Shown piece after piece: positions 1 to 10,583 of a DNA stretch of 64,000 bases. Where the stretch lies: positions 1 through 64,000 of the forward strand of contig JANQPF010000023.1 in assembly GCA_028285415.1 (NCBI GenBank), written 5' to 3'. The notes beneath the pieces are model-generated. The model did not search any database, was not told where the DNA came from, and saw only the letters and a program-made list of their open reading frames with translations. Every line of letters begins with the position of its first letter. Position 1 is the first letter of the stretch. The DNA is from Pseudomonadales bacterium (GTDB lineage Bacteria; Pseudomonadota; Gammaproteobacteria; Pseudomonadales; Azotimanducaceae). The position numbers and the translations under genes were made by a program.

Positions 1-2
1 GG

Positions 3-800
3 GGGGTGGACGAAGAAGTGATCTGGGAGGCTGACTCCTGGTTCTACTCATCGATGGTCGATACCGCCGCCGGCGGCCGACTGGCGTTCGATGGCGACGG
101 CTATCTGTTCATGAGCGTCGGTCTCAAAGGTTTGAGCAACTTCGAAGGTCCGCAGGACATGGGTTCACCGTACGGCAAAACCCTGCGCCTGCACGACGAC
201 GGGCGCGTACCCCATGACAATCCGTTCGTTGGACGCGCGGACGCGCTGCCGGAAATCTGGACCTACGGACATCGCAGCCCGCAGGGTCTCGAATACGACC
301 GGCGTACGCATACCTTGTGGGGAACCGAGCACGGTCCGCGCGGCGGGGACGAGGTAAATCGCCTGCAACCCGGCCGCAACTATGGCTGGCCGCTGTTCTC
401 CAAAGGGATGGACTACGATTTGACGGCAGTGGAATATGGCAAGAACCTCAATCTCGAGTTCGATATGGATGACATCGAACAGCCGGCCTACGACCTCACG
501 CCCTCGCCGGCCGTGTCGAACCTGATGGTCTACGAAGGCACGCAGTTTCCCGGCTGGCAACACAACCTCTTCGTTGGCTCGCTCAAGGCCCGCGACCTGT
601 TTCGACTCGTCGTGGACGGCGGACGGGTCGTGCGCGCGGAGACGGTCATCACCGATCTCGCGCGAATTCGTGACGTTGAAACCGGACCCGACGGATACAT
701 CTATCTGCTGCTGGAGAATGCCGCGGGTGGCATGCTGGTACGTCTGGTGCCTGCCGGAGCCGATCTGAACGGTTCAGGCACACTTCTGACCAACTCCTGA
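3..800 (+). CDS. PQQ-dependent soluble aldose sugar dehydrogenase-like protein (5' end outside window)
   Basis: The frame is open to the left edge of the window, so only the C-terminal part (about 265 residues) is present; a GTG at 6 is in frame but need not be the start. Seen: segments GGRLAFDGDGYLFMSVG, IWTYGHRSPQGLEYD and EHGPRGGDEVNRLQPGRNYG. Known: these are hallmarks of the glucose/sorbosone dehydrogenase (GSDH, YliI-like) beta-propeller family, periplasmic PQQ enzymes that oxidise aldoses; the EHGP and GxNYGWP segments line the PQQ/Ca site. Inferred: a periplasmic sugar oxidase; a signal peptide would lie outside the window. Substrate cannot be told. Confidence 0.85.
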   Translation, partial: GVDEEVIWEADSWFYSSMVDTAAGGRLAFDGDGYLFMSVGLKGLSNFEGPQDMGSPYGKTLRLHDDGRVPHDNPFVGRADALPEIWTYGHRSPQGLEYDRRTHTLWGTEHGPRGGDEVNRLQPGRNYGWPLFSKGMDYDLTAVEYGKNLNLEFDMDDIEQPAYDLTPSPAVSNLMVYEGTQFPGWQHNLFVGSLKARDLFRLVVDGGRVVRAETVITDLARIRDVETGPDGYIYLLLENAAGGMLVRLVPAGADLNGSGTLLTNS

Positions 801-863
801 ATGAAATTGGAGTTTGCCGCCGTGAGCATTCTGTAGAATGGCCTATTTCCCGGAGGAACGGCC

Positions 864-1404
864 ATGAATTGGGACGCAATCGGAGCGGTCGGTGAGGTCG
901 TCGGGGCTGTCGGCGTCATTTTGACACTCGGCTATCTGGCCGTGCAGATCCGCCAGAACACGGCCATGATGACGGCGCAGACGGTCCAGGCCCATAGACG
1001 CTACTCAACGGGTTCTGCTGTTTCGCGCCGAGCATGCTGATGTCCGATCTGTTTTGCGCAAAGCCCGGGCCGATGAAGAACTGAACCGGGATGAGTTCGA
1101 ATTGCTGACGGCTTATCTGCAGGCAGCGTTCATGAATTTTCAAGCACGCTTGCAACACAACACCCGTGGGGTCTTCGATGCTTCGGTGAATGAGTCGTAT
1201 GAGAAGATTCTGGTGGATTACCTCGAAGCGCAGTACGTTCAACGGTGGTGGGGTTACGCGCGGGTTCTGTACGGTGATGCTTTTCGTGAGCACTGCGATC
1301 AGATCATCGAGCGGCTGAACGAAAGTGAAGACGGTAGTCTGGTCAATTGGAGCGATGCCTCATCAAGCATGGGTGCTGACAAATCGGCCAGCAGAAACGA
1401 CTAG
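864..1404 (+). pseudogene. frameshifted small membrane-anchored protein
   Basis: An ATG at 864, preceded by CGGAGGAA, opens a frame whose N-terminus (MNWDAIGAVGEVVGAVGVIL) is a membrane helix followed by LAVQIRQNT; it stops at 1038-1040 after 58 codons. In the next frame, an open stretch from 973 to 1404 encodes a helical tail (FRAEHADVRSVLRKARADEE ... ERLNESEDG). Known: single proteins with this N-terminus and an acidic helical tail of about 150-190 residues are common and uncharacterised in marine gammaproteobacteria. Inferred: the two halves were one gene, broken by an indel between about 985 and 1018. A sequencing error would give the same picture. Confidence 0.6.
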
Positions 1405-1454
1405 CACTGTATCTCGTCTGTGCTCGTCGTCCGAACCGACCACCAGGAGACAAA

Positions 1455-2186
1455 TTAGATGGTGATTGCGTATCCATCGTGAGCGCATTCTTCGGGCACA
1501 TTGTCAGCTTGCTCGAGCATGTTGGCATGCATATGCGTCAAGACGACACGCCTGGCGTCCAGGTGGCTGATGTCCGGGTAATTCAAATGCCACGGCACGG
1601 ATTTGTCATAGAAGTAGCTCTCGGCAATCAGTAAATCGACACCCCTCACCAAACGCTTGAGTTCTTCTGTCAACTCGCCGTCGCCGGTGTACGCGATTTG
1701 CTTGCCTCCGAGAGAGATTCGTACCGCTAGAGGATTCGTTTCCCGCGTGTGTCGCGCCTCTACATTGTCGATGACCAGGTCAGCAGCCTCTTTCCGTGTG
1801 CCCGGTGACAGCTCTTCGTAGTGCAACTCAAACTTCGGCTGCATCACGTGACTACCTGGAAACAGCGCTTCCTGCAGTCTCTCGAGATGTGCCTTGGTGT
1901 TTTCTGGGCCTATGATGGTCAACGGACGGGCGCGTTTGGAACCCAGCATCGCATCAAGCAGTAGAAAGGGTATCCCGCCGCAGTGATCTCCATGCAGATG
2001 TGTCAGCAAAACAACGTCAATTGAATTGGGGTCTATCGCTTCACGCCGAAGCCCAATGAGTGAAGACGCTCCGAAGTCGATCGCAATCGTGTTCATTGGT
2101 CCTTCGACCAATATGCAGGTATGAAAGCGGCCGCCACTGCCAAAGGCATCACCAGTGCCTACGAAGGTTATTTTGACGTTCGACAT
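1455..2186 (-). CDS. MBL-fold metallo-hydrolase, RNase Z-like
   Basis: 243 residues from the ATG at 2186, chosen over an upstream in-frame start because GGGGAG sits just before it and MSNVKITFVGTGDAFGSGGR is the usual N-terminus. Seen: THLHGDH (residues 62-68) supplies the first metal site, later histidines occur in VEARHTRET, and GDG and LTHMHANM give the remaining ligands. Known: this arrangement is that of the RNase Z/arylsulfatase branch of the metallo-beta-lactamase fold (Zn-dependent hydrolases of phosphodiesters or sulfates). Inferred: cytoplasmic hydrolase of unknown substrate. It lacks the extended exosite of true tRNase Z, so tRNA processing is unlikely. It is divergent from the histidine kinase that follows. 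Confidence 0.75.
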   Translation of the reverse strand: MSNVKITFVGTGDAFGSGGRFHTCILVEGPMNTIAIDFGASSLIGLRREAIDPNSIDVVLLTHLHGDHCGGIPFLLLDAMLGSKRARPLTIIGPENTKAHLERLQEALFPGSHVMQPKFELHYEELSPGTRKEAADLVIDNVEARHTRETNPLAVRISLGGKQIAYTGDGELTEELKRLVRGVDLLIAESYFYDKSVPWHLNYPDISHLDARRVVLTHMHANMLEQADNVPEECAHDGYAITI

Positions 2187-2419
2187 CGCCGCTCCCCGGA
2201 CAATACTCCCCGATTCTATCAGCACGATGATCCATCGAATTGTCTGCTCTGAATCGGTCATGGAAGTTGGTTAAGACCTGCCTCCTTGCTCTGGCCGAGT
2301 GCACTATTAGTTGGTATACAACGGTCATCAACTCTGAGTGACCGGAAGAGGGGCATCTGGAGGATATCGCTTTCATTCTCGCAGGTGGGTGTGCGCTGGC
2401 TGCCATTGCGCTCATCGTT

Positions 2420-3925
2420 GTGCGGCTGGGACCAGTCCAGGGGAATGCCGACTGGATCTACGCCTGGGTCGCGCTTCTGGCTGCCGGAGCGGACTTGGTG
2501 TTCGTACCCACAACGAGTTGGCTCAACGTCATCTCACCACTTTATGATCATCTGTTCGCGACATTCCTGCTGTCGGGATCGCTCCGATTTGTGGGTCTGG
2601 AAAGACATTTGAGATGGCTCTGGATCGCTTCGAGTGTGATATGTCTGCTCAGGCTCACCATCCAGCCCTTTATGCCTCTCATCACCGGCGCCCTGAGCGC
2701 AACTGTGATTATCAGCTTCAGCTCATGTGCCAGCTGCTGGCTGTTGTTTCGCAATGCTCAGGAGGAGTCTCTGCCAGCGACGAGAGTGATGAGCTTTGCA
2801 TTCCTGGCACCAGGCGGCGTGCAATTCTACTTTCTGATCTCCCGAATGCTCGGGGACATCGTGAGCGGTGCGTTGTTTGCCTACGTCGTGATGAGTTCGA
2901 TGCTCGCCATGGCGCAGCTCACCCTGCTCCTGGAAAGAGCCCGCCGAGAGACCGAGCGGAACCGGGAAACCCTGGCGTTGATGGCGCAAACGGCCCCCGT
3001 GGGACTGTGCCTGACCGATCAACAGGGTTACCTGGAAGCGATCAATCCCGTCGCACGACAGCTGCTGAAGATTGACGAGGTCGACAAACTGCACTTGCCA
3101 GACTTTCTGGAGAATCAATACAAGAGCAGCGTTGGGCGAAATCAGATGGTGACGACCATGCGGGTGGACGACACCATCCTGCAAGTCTTCCGTAGACAGA
3201 TTCCGGTCGGTGATCGACACGTGGGTGAGATCTGGTTCATTGAGGACATCAGCGCTCGCGTGCAATTGGGTGAGCTTATTCCCAAAGCTGCCAGCCTCGA
3301 GACAATAAAGAACATAGCGGCGAACATCGCACACGTTTTCAACAACAAGTTGACCGTGATCTCTGGAAATGCCGAGCTAATGGCAATGACCTCTGATCCC
3401 GGCGATCAGCACTCCGTGTACTTTGAACATTTGAACGCCGCAATAGACGAATGCAACCACATCACGCAAGACTTTCTGTTGCTGACACAGGCACAACCCG
3501 CTCATAGAAAGCCGATTGATCTACATCAAACAATTGCGGATCTGAATAGCACAACTCAGCTTCAAATCAGCTCGGCCGGTGACTCAGCCTCCCTCGATGT
3601 CGACCCAACCGCTTTCTCAAGGGCGTTTAAGGAACTGTTAACGAATTCCGAAGAAGCAGGCGCTTCTGAGGTGACCGTAGGTTGCACGCTCCTTTACGAT
3701 GGATTTGTGCAACTCAGCGTATGTGACAACGGGCGCGGACTAGACGGCCGGGTGAGGGATCGTTTGTTTGAGCCGTTCTTCACGACGAAGGAGCATCCGC
3801 TGGGATCCGGTCTGGGTTTGAGTGTCGTAGACAGTATCGTTCGAGCCCATGGCGGTAGAACGGACGTCAGCCCACTCAGTGAAGGCGTGGAGATCTCAAT
3901 GACATGGCCCGTTGCGAAGGCCTGA
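2420..3925 (+). CDS. membrane-bound PAS sensor histidine kinase with altered H-box
   Basis: Seen: about five hydrophobic segments (residues 12-170), a PAS-like region (about 183-285), an H-box with His305 in NIAHVFNNK, then an ATPase domain with N-box ELLTNSEEA, DNGRGL, FEPFFTTKE and GSGLGL. Known: this is the HisKA/HATPase layout of sensor kinases with an N-terminal MHYT/7TM-like sensor. Odd: the usual acid after the phospho-histidine (HDFNN) is Val306, a one-base change. Also odd: the frame is open from 2342 and the stretch before the GTG at 2420 encodes another hydrophobic helix (FILAGGCALAAIALIVV) with no ATG/GTG/TTG; a CTG at 2357 preceded by GGAAGAGG could be the real start. No response regulator gene is adjacent. 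Confidence 0.8.
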   Translation: MRLGPVQGNADWIYAWVALLAAGADLVFVPTTSWLNVISPLYDHLFATFLLSGSLRFVGLERHLRWLWIASSVICLLRLTIQPFMPLITGALSATVIISFSSCASCWLLFRNAQEESLPATRVMSFAFLAPGGVQFYFLISRMLGDIVSGALFAYVVMSSMLAMAQLTLLLERARRETERNRETLALMAQTAPVGLCLTDQQGYLEAINPVARQLLKIDEVDKLHLPDFLENQYKSSVGRNQMVTTMRVDDTILQVFRRQIPVGDRHVGEIWFIEDISARVQLGELIPKAASLETIKNIAANIAHVFNNKLTVISGNAELMAMTSDPGDQHSVYFEHLNAAIDECNHITQDFLLLTQAQPAHRKPIDLHQTIADLNSTTQLQISSAGDSASLDVDPTAFSRAFKELLTNSEEAGASEVTVGCTLLYDGFVQLSVCDNGRGLDGRVRDRLFEPFFTTKEHPLGSGLGLSVVDSIVRAHGGRTDVSPLSEGVEISMTWPVAKA

Positions 3926-3942
3926 CCGGCGCTTGCAGGAAT

Positions 3943-4001
3943 AAAGAACCCCGGCGACAAGGGATTGGGGAGGGAGGGGAAGCCAGTCGCCGGGGTCTTT
4001 T
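3943..4001. terminator. Bidirectional hairpin terminator
   Basis: ACCCCGGCGAC pairs with GTCGCCGGGGT (11 bp) across a 27-nt loop and is followed on + by CTTTT and on - by TTCTTTATT. It sits between the convergent histidine kinase and alpha/beta hydrolase genes and can serve both. The large loop is the only weak point. Confidence 0.65.
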
Positions 4002-4096
4002 GAAACCACGGGCCCTAAGGCCGATCCGGTCTCCCCTTAGGTATAGCAGGCATTTCAGATCACGCCACACACCCGCCAACGGCTTATCGACTCAGA

Positions 4097-4894
4097 CTAC
4101 AATTTTTCTTTAAGCCATTGAATTATATACGGATATGCTGCGTTATCCTGGATGAGAAAGAGATGCCCTCCGGCGAAAAAGCGGAGTTCACTGCCGCGAA
4201 TTTCCGTATGCAGTGCCTGCATGTTCTCCATCGGCGCAATCCCATCGAATTCGCCGCCAACGAGCAGCACCGGCATGTCGATCTCGCCTAACCGGTCAAA
4301 CGTGTCATGTCCCCGCCGCGCGTCGAGCTGCCGCTTTGCGCCTGCTTCGTCACGGTCAGGCCGCTGGGCAGCAAGCGCCAGGTCGTAGCGTTTCTGCCAC
4401 GCATCGGGATGGGCGTCGATCCACTCATTCGTGTTGCGCAGATCCGCCACCTTGAGGTGCGCTGCAACACGCGCATCGACCGGCAGGTCCTGCAAATCGT
4501 GCAGCGGATACGATGCCCCACCGCCACCACCGGACGACGTGCAGGCAAGCACGAGCGCGGAAATCCGCTCGGGATGCCGCAGCGCCAGCTCCTGCGCCAC
4601 CATGCCACCAAAGGACACACCCATGACCGGTACCTTTTCCAGCGCCAGCGCATCAAGGAGTGCGGCCGCGTCGTCCGCATAGTCAGCCATGGTGTAGGCG
4701 TCCGCGGGCTTGTCGCTCTGTCCGAGCCCCCGTTGGTCATAGCTCAGGAGATCAAAATCTCGAGCAAGCGGTGAGTCGAATTGATTGGGCTTATTGCGCA
4801 GATCACCGCCGGTGCCGCTGATGAATAGCAGCGGATTGGGACCCGACTGCCGTTCGTAGTAGAGCGTGAGGCCGTTGGCTTCGACAAACGGCAC
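4097..4894 (-). CDS. alpha/beta hydrolase (enol-lactonase-like)
   Basis: 265 residues if started at the GTG at 4894, which lies two bases after the stop of the upstream CitE-like gene, so translation is probably coupled; the open frame continues further but only as an arginine-rich shadow of that gene. Seen: nucleophile elbow GVSFGG (Ser94), acid in GGEFDGIAP, histidine in FAGGHLFL, and DQRGLGQSD after strand 4. Known: this matches the 3-oxoadipate enol-lactonase/haloperoxidase-like group. Odd: the oxyanion segment is GTGG, without the usual HG. Inferred: works in the same pathway as the lyase, perhaps on a CoA ester or lactone; no exact substrate can be named. Confidence 0.8.
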   Translation of the reverse strand: MPFVEANGLTLYYERQSGPNPLLFISGTGGDLRNKPNQFDSPLARDFDLLSYDQRGLGQSDKPADAYTMADYADDAAALLDALALEKVPVMGVSFGGMVAQELALRHPERISALVLACTSSGGGGGASYPLHDLQDLPVDARVAAHLKVADLRNTNEWIDAHPDAWQKRYDLALAAQRPDRDEAGAKRQLDARRGHDTFDRLGEIDMPVLLVGGEFDGIAPMENMQALHTEIRGSELRFFAGGHLFLIQDNAAYPYIIQWLKEKL

Positions 4895-4896
4895 GA

Positions 4897-5751
4897 TCAG
4901 GCCCGGTCCGCAATGGCCGCGGCAAAGGCGACGACACGTTCGGCTTCGGCTGCGTGCAGGTTTTCCACCAGCTTGCCGTCGAGCACCGCAACGCCTTTGC
5001 CTTCGGCGAGCGCTGCCTGCCATACCTCGAGCAGCCGGCGGGCATCCGCAACCTCTTCATCGTCATAGCCAAAGGCGGCGTTGGCGCCGGCAATCTGTGA
5101 CGGATGGATCAGCGTCTTACCGTCAAAGCCCATTGCGCGTCCGCTGGCACACGCTTCCAGGAAGGTCGTTTCGTTCTGGAAGTCGAGGTGCACGCCATCG
5201 AATATGTCCTTACCGTATCGACGCGCCACCATGACGCAGTGTTGCAGCGCGTAGGCAAGGTTCTGCCGCCCGGGTTCGTGGGTCGCCCGCAGCTCCTTGA
5301 CGAGATCACTCGTGCCCATGATGAGCGCTTCCACCCGTTCGTGTCCGGCAAATTCAGCAAGATCGAGAACACCCTGCGGCGTTTCGACCATCAACCACAG
5401 CGGCATGGCGCCGCCGCCCGCCCCGTCCAGCGCTGACACAATCTCATGCACCTGCCGTTCGCTCTCGATTTTCGGGAACAACAGCGCGGTCAGCGATTGT
5501 CCGGCAAACGCTGCTATGTCGTCGCTGCCCCAGGGTGTATCGAGCCCGTTGCACCGCACCACCAGCTCACGGTAGCCGTACCCGCCCTCCCCGAGGGTCG
5601 CCAACACCTGTTCCCGCGCAGCGGCCTTCGCGTCAGGAGAGACTGCATCTTCCAGATCGAAGATGACCGTATCGCAATCCAGGGTTCTGGCTTTGTCCAT
5701 GGCGCGGGCGTTTGCCCCCGGCATGTAGAGCACTGATCTTCTCGGCTTCAA
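4897..5751 (-). CDS. HpcH/HpaI aldolase / CitE-like citrate-malyl-CoA lyase
   Basis: 284 residues from a TTG at 5751, chosen because AAGGGGAAG lies just upstream and the family begins RRSVLYMPG. Seen: VLYMPGANARAMDKA, VIFDLEDAVSPDAK, RCNG, LMVETPQGV with the metal-binding Glu, MGTSDL with the Asp, and GFDGKTLIHPSQI near the end. Known: these are signatures of CitE-type lyases that cleave citryl-, malyl- or methylmalyl-CoA in a Mg-dependent TIM barrel. Inferred: cytoplasmic C-C lyase acting with the adjoining hydrolase. CitD/CitF partners are absent, so it is not citrate lyase proper; a malyl-CoA lyase/thioesterase type is more likely. Confidence 0.85.
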   Translation of the reverse strand: MKPRRSVLYMPGANARAMDKARTLDCDTVIFDLEDAVSPDAKAAAREQVLATLGEGGYGYRELVVRCNGLDTPWGSDDIAAFAGQSLTALLFPKIESERQVHEIVSALDGAGGGAMPLWLMVETPQGVLDLAEFAGHERVEALIMGTSDLVKELRATHEPGRQNLAYALQHCVMVARRYGKDIFDGVHLDFQNETTFLEACASGRAMGFDGKTLIHPSQIAGANAAFGYDDEEVADARRLLEVWQAALAEGKGVAVLDGKLVENLHAAEAERVVAFAAAIADRA

Positions 5752-5880
5752 CTGCTTCCCCTTCCACTGAATTCCGGAATGATATGCCGGGGCGCACAGC
5801 CCGCCAATCCTGCGCGCCAAAAAACCCAAAGATCAAAACTGTGCGTTCGGTCGCAAATAGAGGGCTGACGAATTCTTAAC

Positions 5881-6657
5881 ATGGCGTATCTGAAGCGCAC
5901 GGAAAGCGCCTCTATGGCCTCATTCATACGCTCACGCCGTGACGTGTGGGCATTTACCCTCAGCGTTGGACTGATCGTCACCATCCTGACAGAGCTTGTC
6001 ATGGCGGGTGTCTACGTCTTCGGCGGGCCAGAAGCCTTCCACATGAAGAACGCCATCATCATCGGTGCCATTGCGCCGATGATCATTTCCTGCCCCATCA
6101 TCTATGCGCTGGCACGGATGAGCGAGCAGCTGAACCTTTCCCAACAGGAGCTGCAGCGCCTGGCAGATACGGATCCGCTGACGCAGCTACCCAACCGCCG
6201 CGTGTTTTTCGCCGCCGCTGAGACCGCCCTCAAACAGGCTGTCAGAAGGGGCGAAACGCTGTCGCTCCTTGTCATCGACGCCGACCATTTCAAAGAGCTC
6301 AACGACTCGTACGGTCACAGCGCGGGTGACAAAGCGCTTGCAACCATTGCCGACATTCTGCGCGCAAGCTTCCGGCCGAACGATCTCATCTCCCGCGTTG
6401 GCGGTGAAGAGTTTGCGGTCCTGCTCATGGACATCGAGATCGACAAGGCGCTGGTGCTGGCGCAGCGGGTGGTCGACAAAGTTGCAGGAAGTCCCTTGAG
6501 CGAAGCAAACGCCATCATCGAATACTCAGTCAGCTGCGGCATCGCCGACACTCGTTCCGGATACGAGCTGCAAGGACTCTTCAAGGCGGCGGACGATGCG
6601 ATGTACGCAGCCAAGCAGCAGGGCCGTAATCGCGTGGTCATGCAGGCAGTTGCTTAG
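5881..6657 (+). CDS. membrane diguanylate cyclase with I-site
   Basis: Seen: two transmembrane helices (about residues 24-48 and 57-79), a short linker, then a GGDEF domain starting DTDPLTQLPNRRVF, with the active-site loop GGEEF at 174-178 and RPND at 165-168, exactly five residues before it. Known: GGEEF proteins make cyclic di-GMP from two GTP, and RxxD at this spacing is the product-inhibition site. Inferred: active, feedback-controlled cyclase at the inner membrane. The ATG at 5914 has a better ribosome site (GGAAAG) and would shorten the protein by 11 residues. No EAL or phosphodiesterase gene is nearby. Confidence 0.9.
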   Translation: MAYLKRTESASMASFIRSRRDVWAFTLSVGLIVTILTELVMAGVYVFGGPEAFHMKNAIIIGAIAPMIISCPIIYALARMSEQLNLSQQELQRLADTDPLTQLPNRRVFFAAAETALKQAVRRGETLSLLVIDADHFKELNDSYGHSAGDKALATIADILRASFRPNDLISRVGGEEFAVLLMDIEIDKALVLAQRVVDKVAGSPLSEANAIIEYSVSCGIADTRSGYELQGLFKAADDAMYAAKQQGRNRVVMQAVA

Positions 6658-6710
6658 CGCACCTGACCCCGTGTGATAGCATGCTCTGCCTGTAAGGGGG
6701 AGCATGAACA

Positions 6711-7484
6711 TTGTCACAGCCATTTGATCTCAGCGGCACAGTCATCGCCATTACCGGGGCTTCGTCCGGCTTTGGCCACCACTTTGCCGGTGTGCTTGCC
6801 GCAGCCGGCGCCACCGTTGTCCTGGGTGCAAGAAGAGAGGAGAAGCTGGCCGAGCGGGTTGCAGACATAGAGGCCGCTGGAGGCACCGCGTTGGCTGTCA
6901 AACTCGACGTGCGTGACACCGACAGCATCAGTCGTTTCATCGATACGGCATTCGACAGGTTCGGCCGCCTGGACGTGCTCATCAACAACGCCGGCGTTGA
7001 GGCCGGCGCCAAAACGTACGCCATGATCGATGAGGAGGACTGGGACTACGTCATCGACACCAACCTCAAAAGCGCGTGGCTTGCCTCCAAGCACTACACC
7101 GAGCAGGTACAGGCGCATAGTCAGGACAGCGGCAACATTGTCATGATTTCCTCGATCACAGATACGCGCACCATCAAAGGCCAGTTCCCTTACGCGGTCT
7201 CCAAAGGCGGCCTGACACGCATGACCCAGGTGATGGCGCTGGAGGCGGCGCGGTATAACATTCGCGTCAACGCACTGGCACCCGGGTACATCCTGACCGA
7301 CGTCAGCCGCATCCTCCTCGAAAGCGACGCCGCGCCCGAGTTTGTCAAAGGTATTCCCATGCGGCGATTCGGCGACTTCGAAGACCTGGACGGACCCATC
7401 CTGCTGCTGGCAAGCGACGCTTCGCGCTACATGACCGGCTCGGTCCTGACCGTGGACGGCGGTCACGTGTGCGCGTCACTGTAA
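6711..7484 (+). CDS. SDR family NAD(P)-dependent oxidoreductase
   Basis: 257 residues from a TTG at 6711 that follows GTAAGGGGG; an out-of-frame ATG at 6704 opens only seven codons across this start. Seen: GASSGFG nucleotide-binding loop, LDVRD, NNAG, catalytic Ser in MISSITD and YAVSK (Tyr-Lys). Known: classical short-chain dehydrogenase, closest in feel to gluconate 5-dehydrogenase or 3-ketoacyl reductase types ending in TGSVLTVDGG. Inferred: first gene of a unit with the epoxide hydrolase and acetoacetyl-CoA synthetase, oxidising or reducing an intermediate of their shared pathway. Confidence 0.85.
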   Translation: MSQPFDLSGTVIAITGASSGFGHHFAGVLAAAGATVVLGARREEKLAERVADIEAAGGTALAVKLDVRDTDSISRFIDTAFDRFGRLDVLINNAGVEAGAKTYAMIDEEDWDYVIDTNLKSAWLASKHYTEQVQAHSQDSGNIVMISSITDTRTIKGQFPYAVSKGGLTRMTQVMALEAARYNIRVNALAPGYILTDVSRILLESDAAPEFVKGIPMRRFGDFEDLDGPILLLASDASRYMTGSVLTVDGGHVCASL

Positions 7485-7505
7485 ACATCGACATAGGCAT
7501 ATAGC

Positions 7506-8632
7506 ATGAGCGACATCAGACCCTTCACCGTCGAAATCGAGCAGGCGGCAATCGACGATCTCCAGAATCGTCTTGCACATACCCGATGGCCGGAGGCTGA
7601 AACGCCGGACGACTGGAGCCAGGGCATTCCGCTTGCCTACACCCGGGAAGTCGTCGAGTACTGGCGCGATGAGTACAACATGCAGCGCCTGGCCGAGCGA
7701 TTGAACGCGTACGACAATTTCCTCACCGAAATCGACGGCGTGGATGTGCACTTCCTGCACGTGCGCTCAGCCCGGGATGATGCGAAGCCACTGATCCTGA
7801 CCCACGGGTGGCCCGGGTCTGTTGTCGAGTTCCTCAATGTCATTGAACCGCTGAGCGCTCCGGAAGACGCTTCCGCTCCCGCCTTTCATCTCGTTATCCC
7901 ATCGCTTGTCGGTTACGGGTTTTCCGGGAAGCCGGAGAAGCCCGGCTGGGGCGTGGAGAAGATCGGCTCCGCCTGGGCTCAGCTGATGTCACGCCTGGGC
8001 TACGACAGCTATTTCGCTCAGGGCGGCGACTGGGGCGCCATCGTCACCTCCGCCATCGCCAGGGTAGATCCCGAACACTGTGCGGGCATTCATCTCAACA
8101 TGGTCGTTGCACCGCCTGATCCCAACGCGGAAGACCTGACGGAACTCGAGATATCGGGACTGCAGGGAATGCAGTACTACCAGGACTGGGACTCGGGCTA
8201 TTCGAAACAGCAGAGCACACGGCCACAGACGCTCGGTTACGCGCTGGTCGATTCGGCCGCGGGCCAGGCCGCGTGGATCCTGGAAAAGTTCTGGGCCTGG
8301 ACCGATTGCGATGGACACCCCGAAAACGCCCTCAACCGCGACGAGATGCTCGACAACATCATGGTCTATTGGCTGAACGCAGCGGGCGCTTCGTCCGCGC
8401 GGCTGTACTGGGAAAGCTTCGGCGGTGCGCTCGGGGGCAATCCCATCACCGTGCCGATGGGCGGCGCCATTTTTCCGAAAGAGATTTTTCGCACCAGCCG
8501 GCGTTTCGCGGAGAACGTCTATAAGAACATCGTGCACTGGTCAGAGTTCGACAAAGGTGGTCATTTCGCCGCTTTCGAACAGCCGACCGTGTTTGTCGAC
8601 GACGTGCGCGCCTGCTTCAGCCAGATTGATTG

Positions 8633-8633
<1 letters not shown>
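7506..8633 (+). CDS. epoxide hydrolase, N-terminal EHN family
   Basis: Seen: an N-terminal EHN cap (RPFTVEIEQAAIDDLQNRL, WPEAETPDDW), oxyanion motif HGWPGS (100-105), nucleophile Asp175 in GGDWGA, and a C-terminal GGHFAAFEQP histidine. At 375 residues it has the normal length for juvenile-hormone/microsomal-type epoxide hydrolases. Known: these open epoxides to diols via an aspartyl ester. Inferred: cytoplasmic xenobiotic or terpene epoxide hydrolysis, feeding carbon to the following acetoacetyl-CoA synthetase. It starts 21 bases after the SDR gene and its stop overlaps the next ATG. Confidence 0.88.
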
Positions 8634-10576
<1,943 letters not shown>

Positions 10577-10583
10577 GCGGGTC

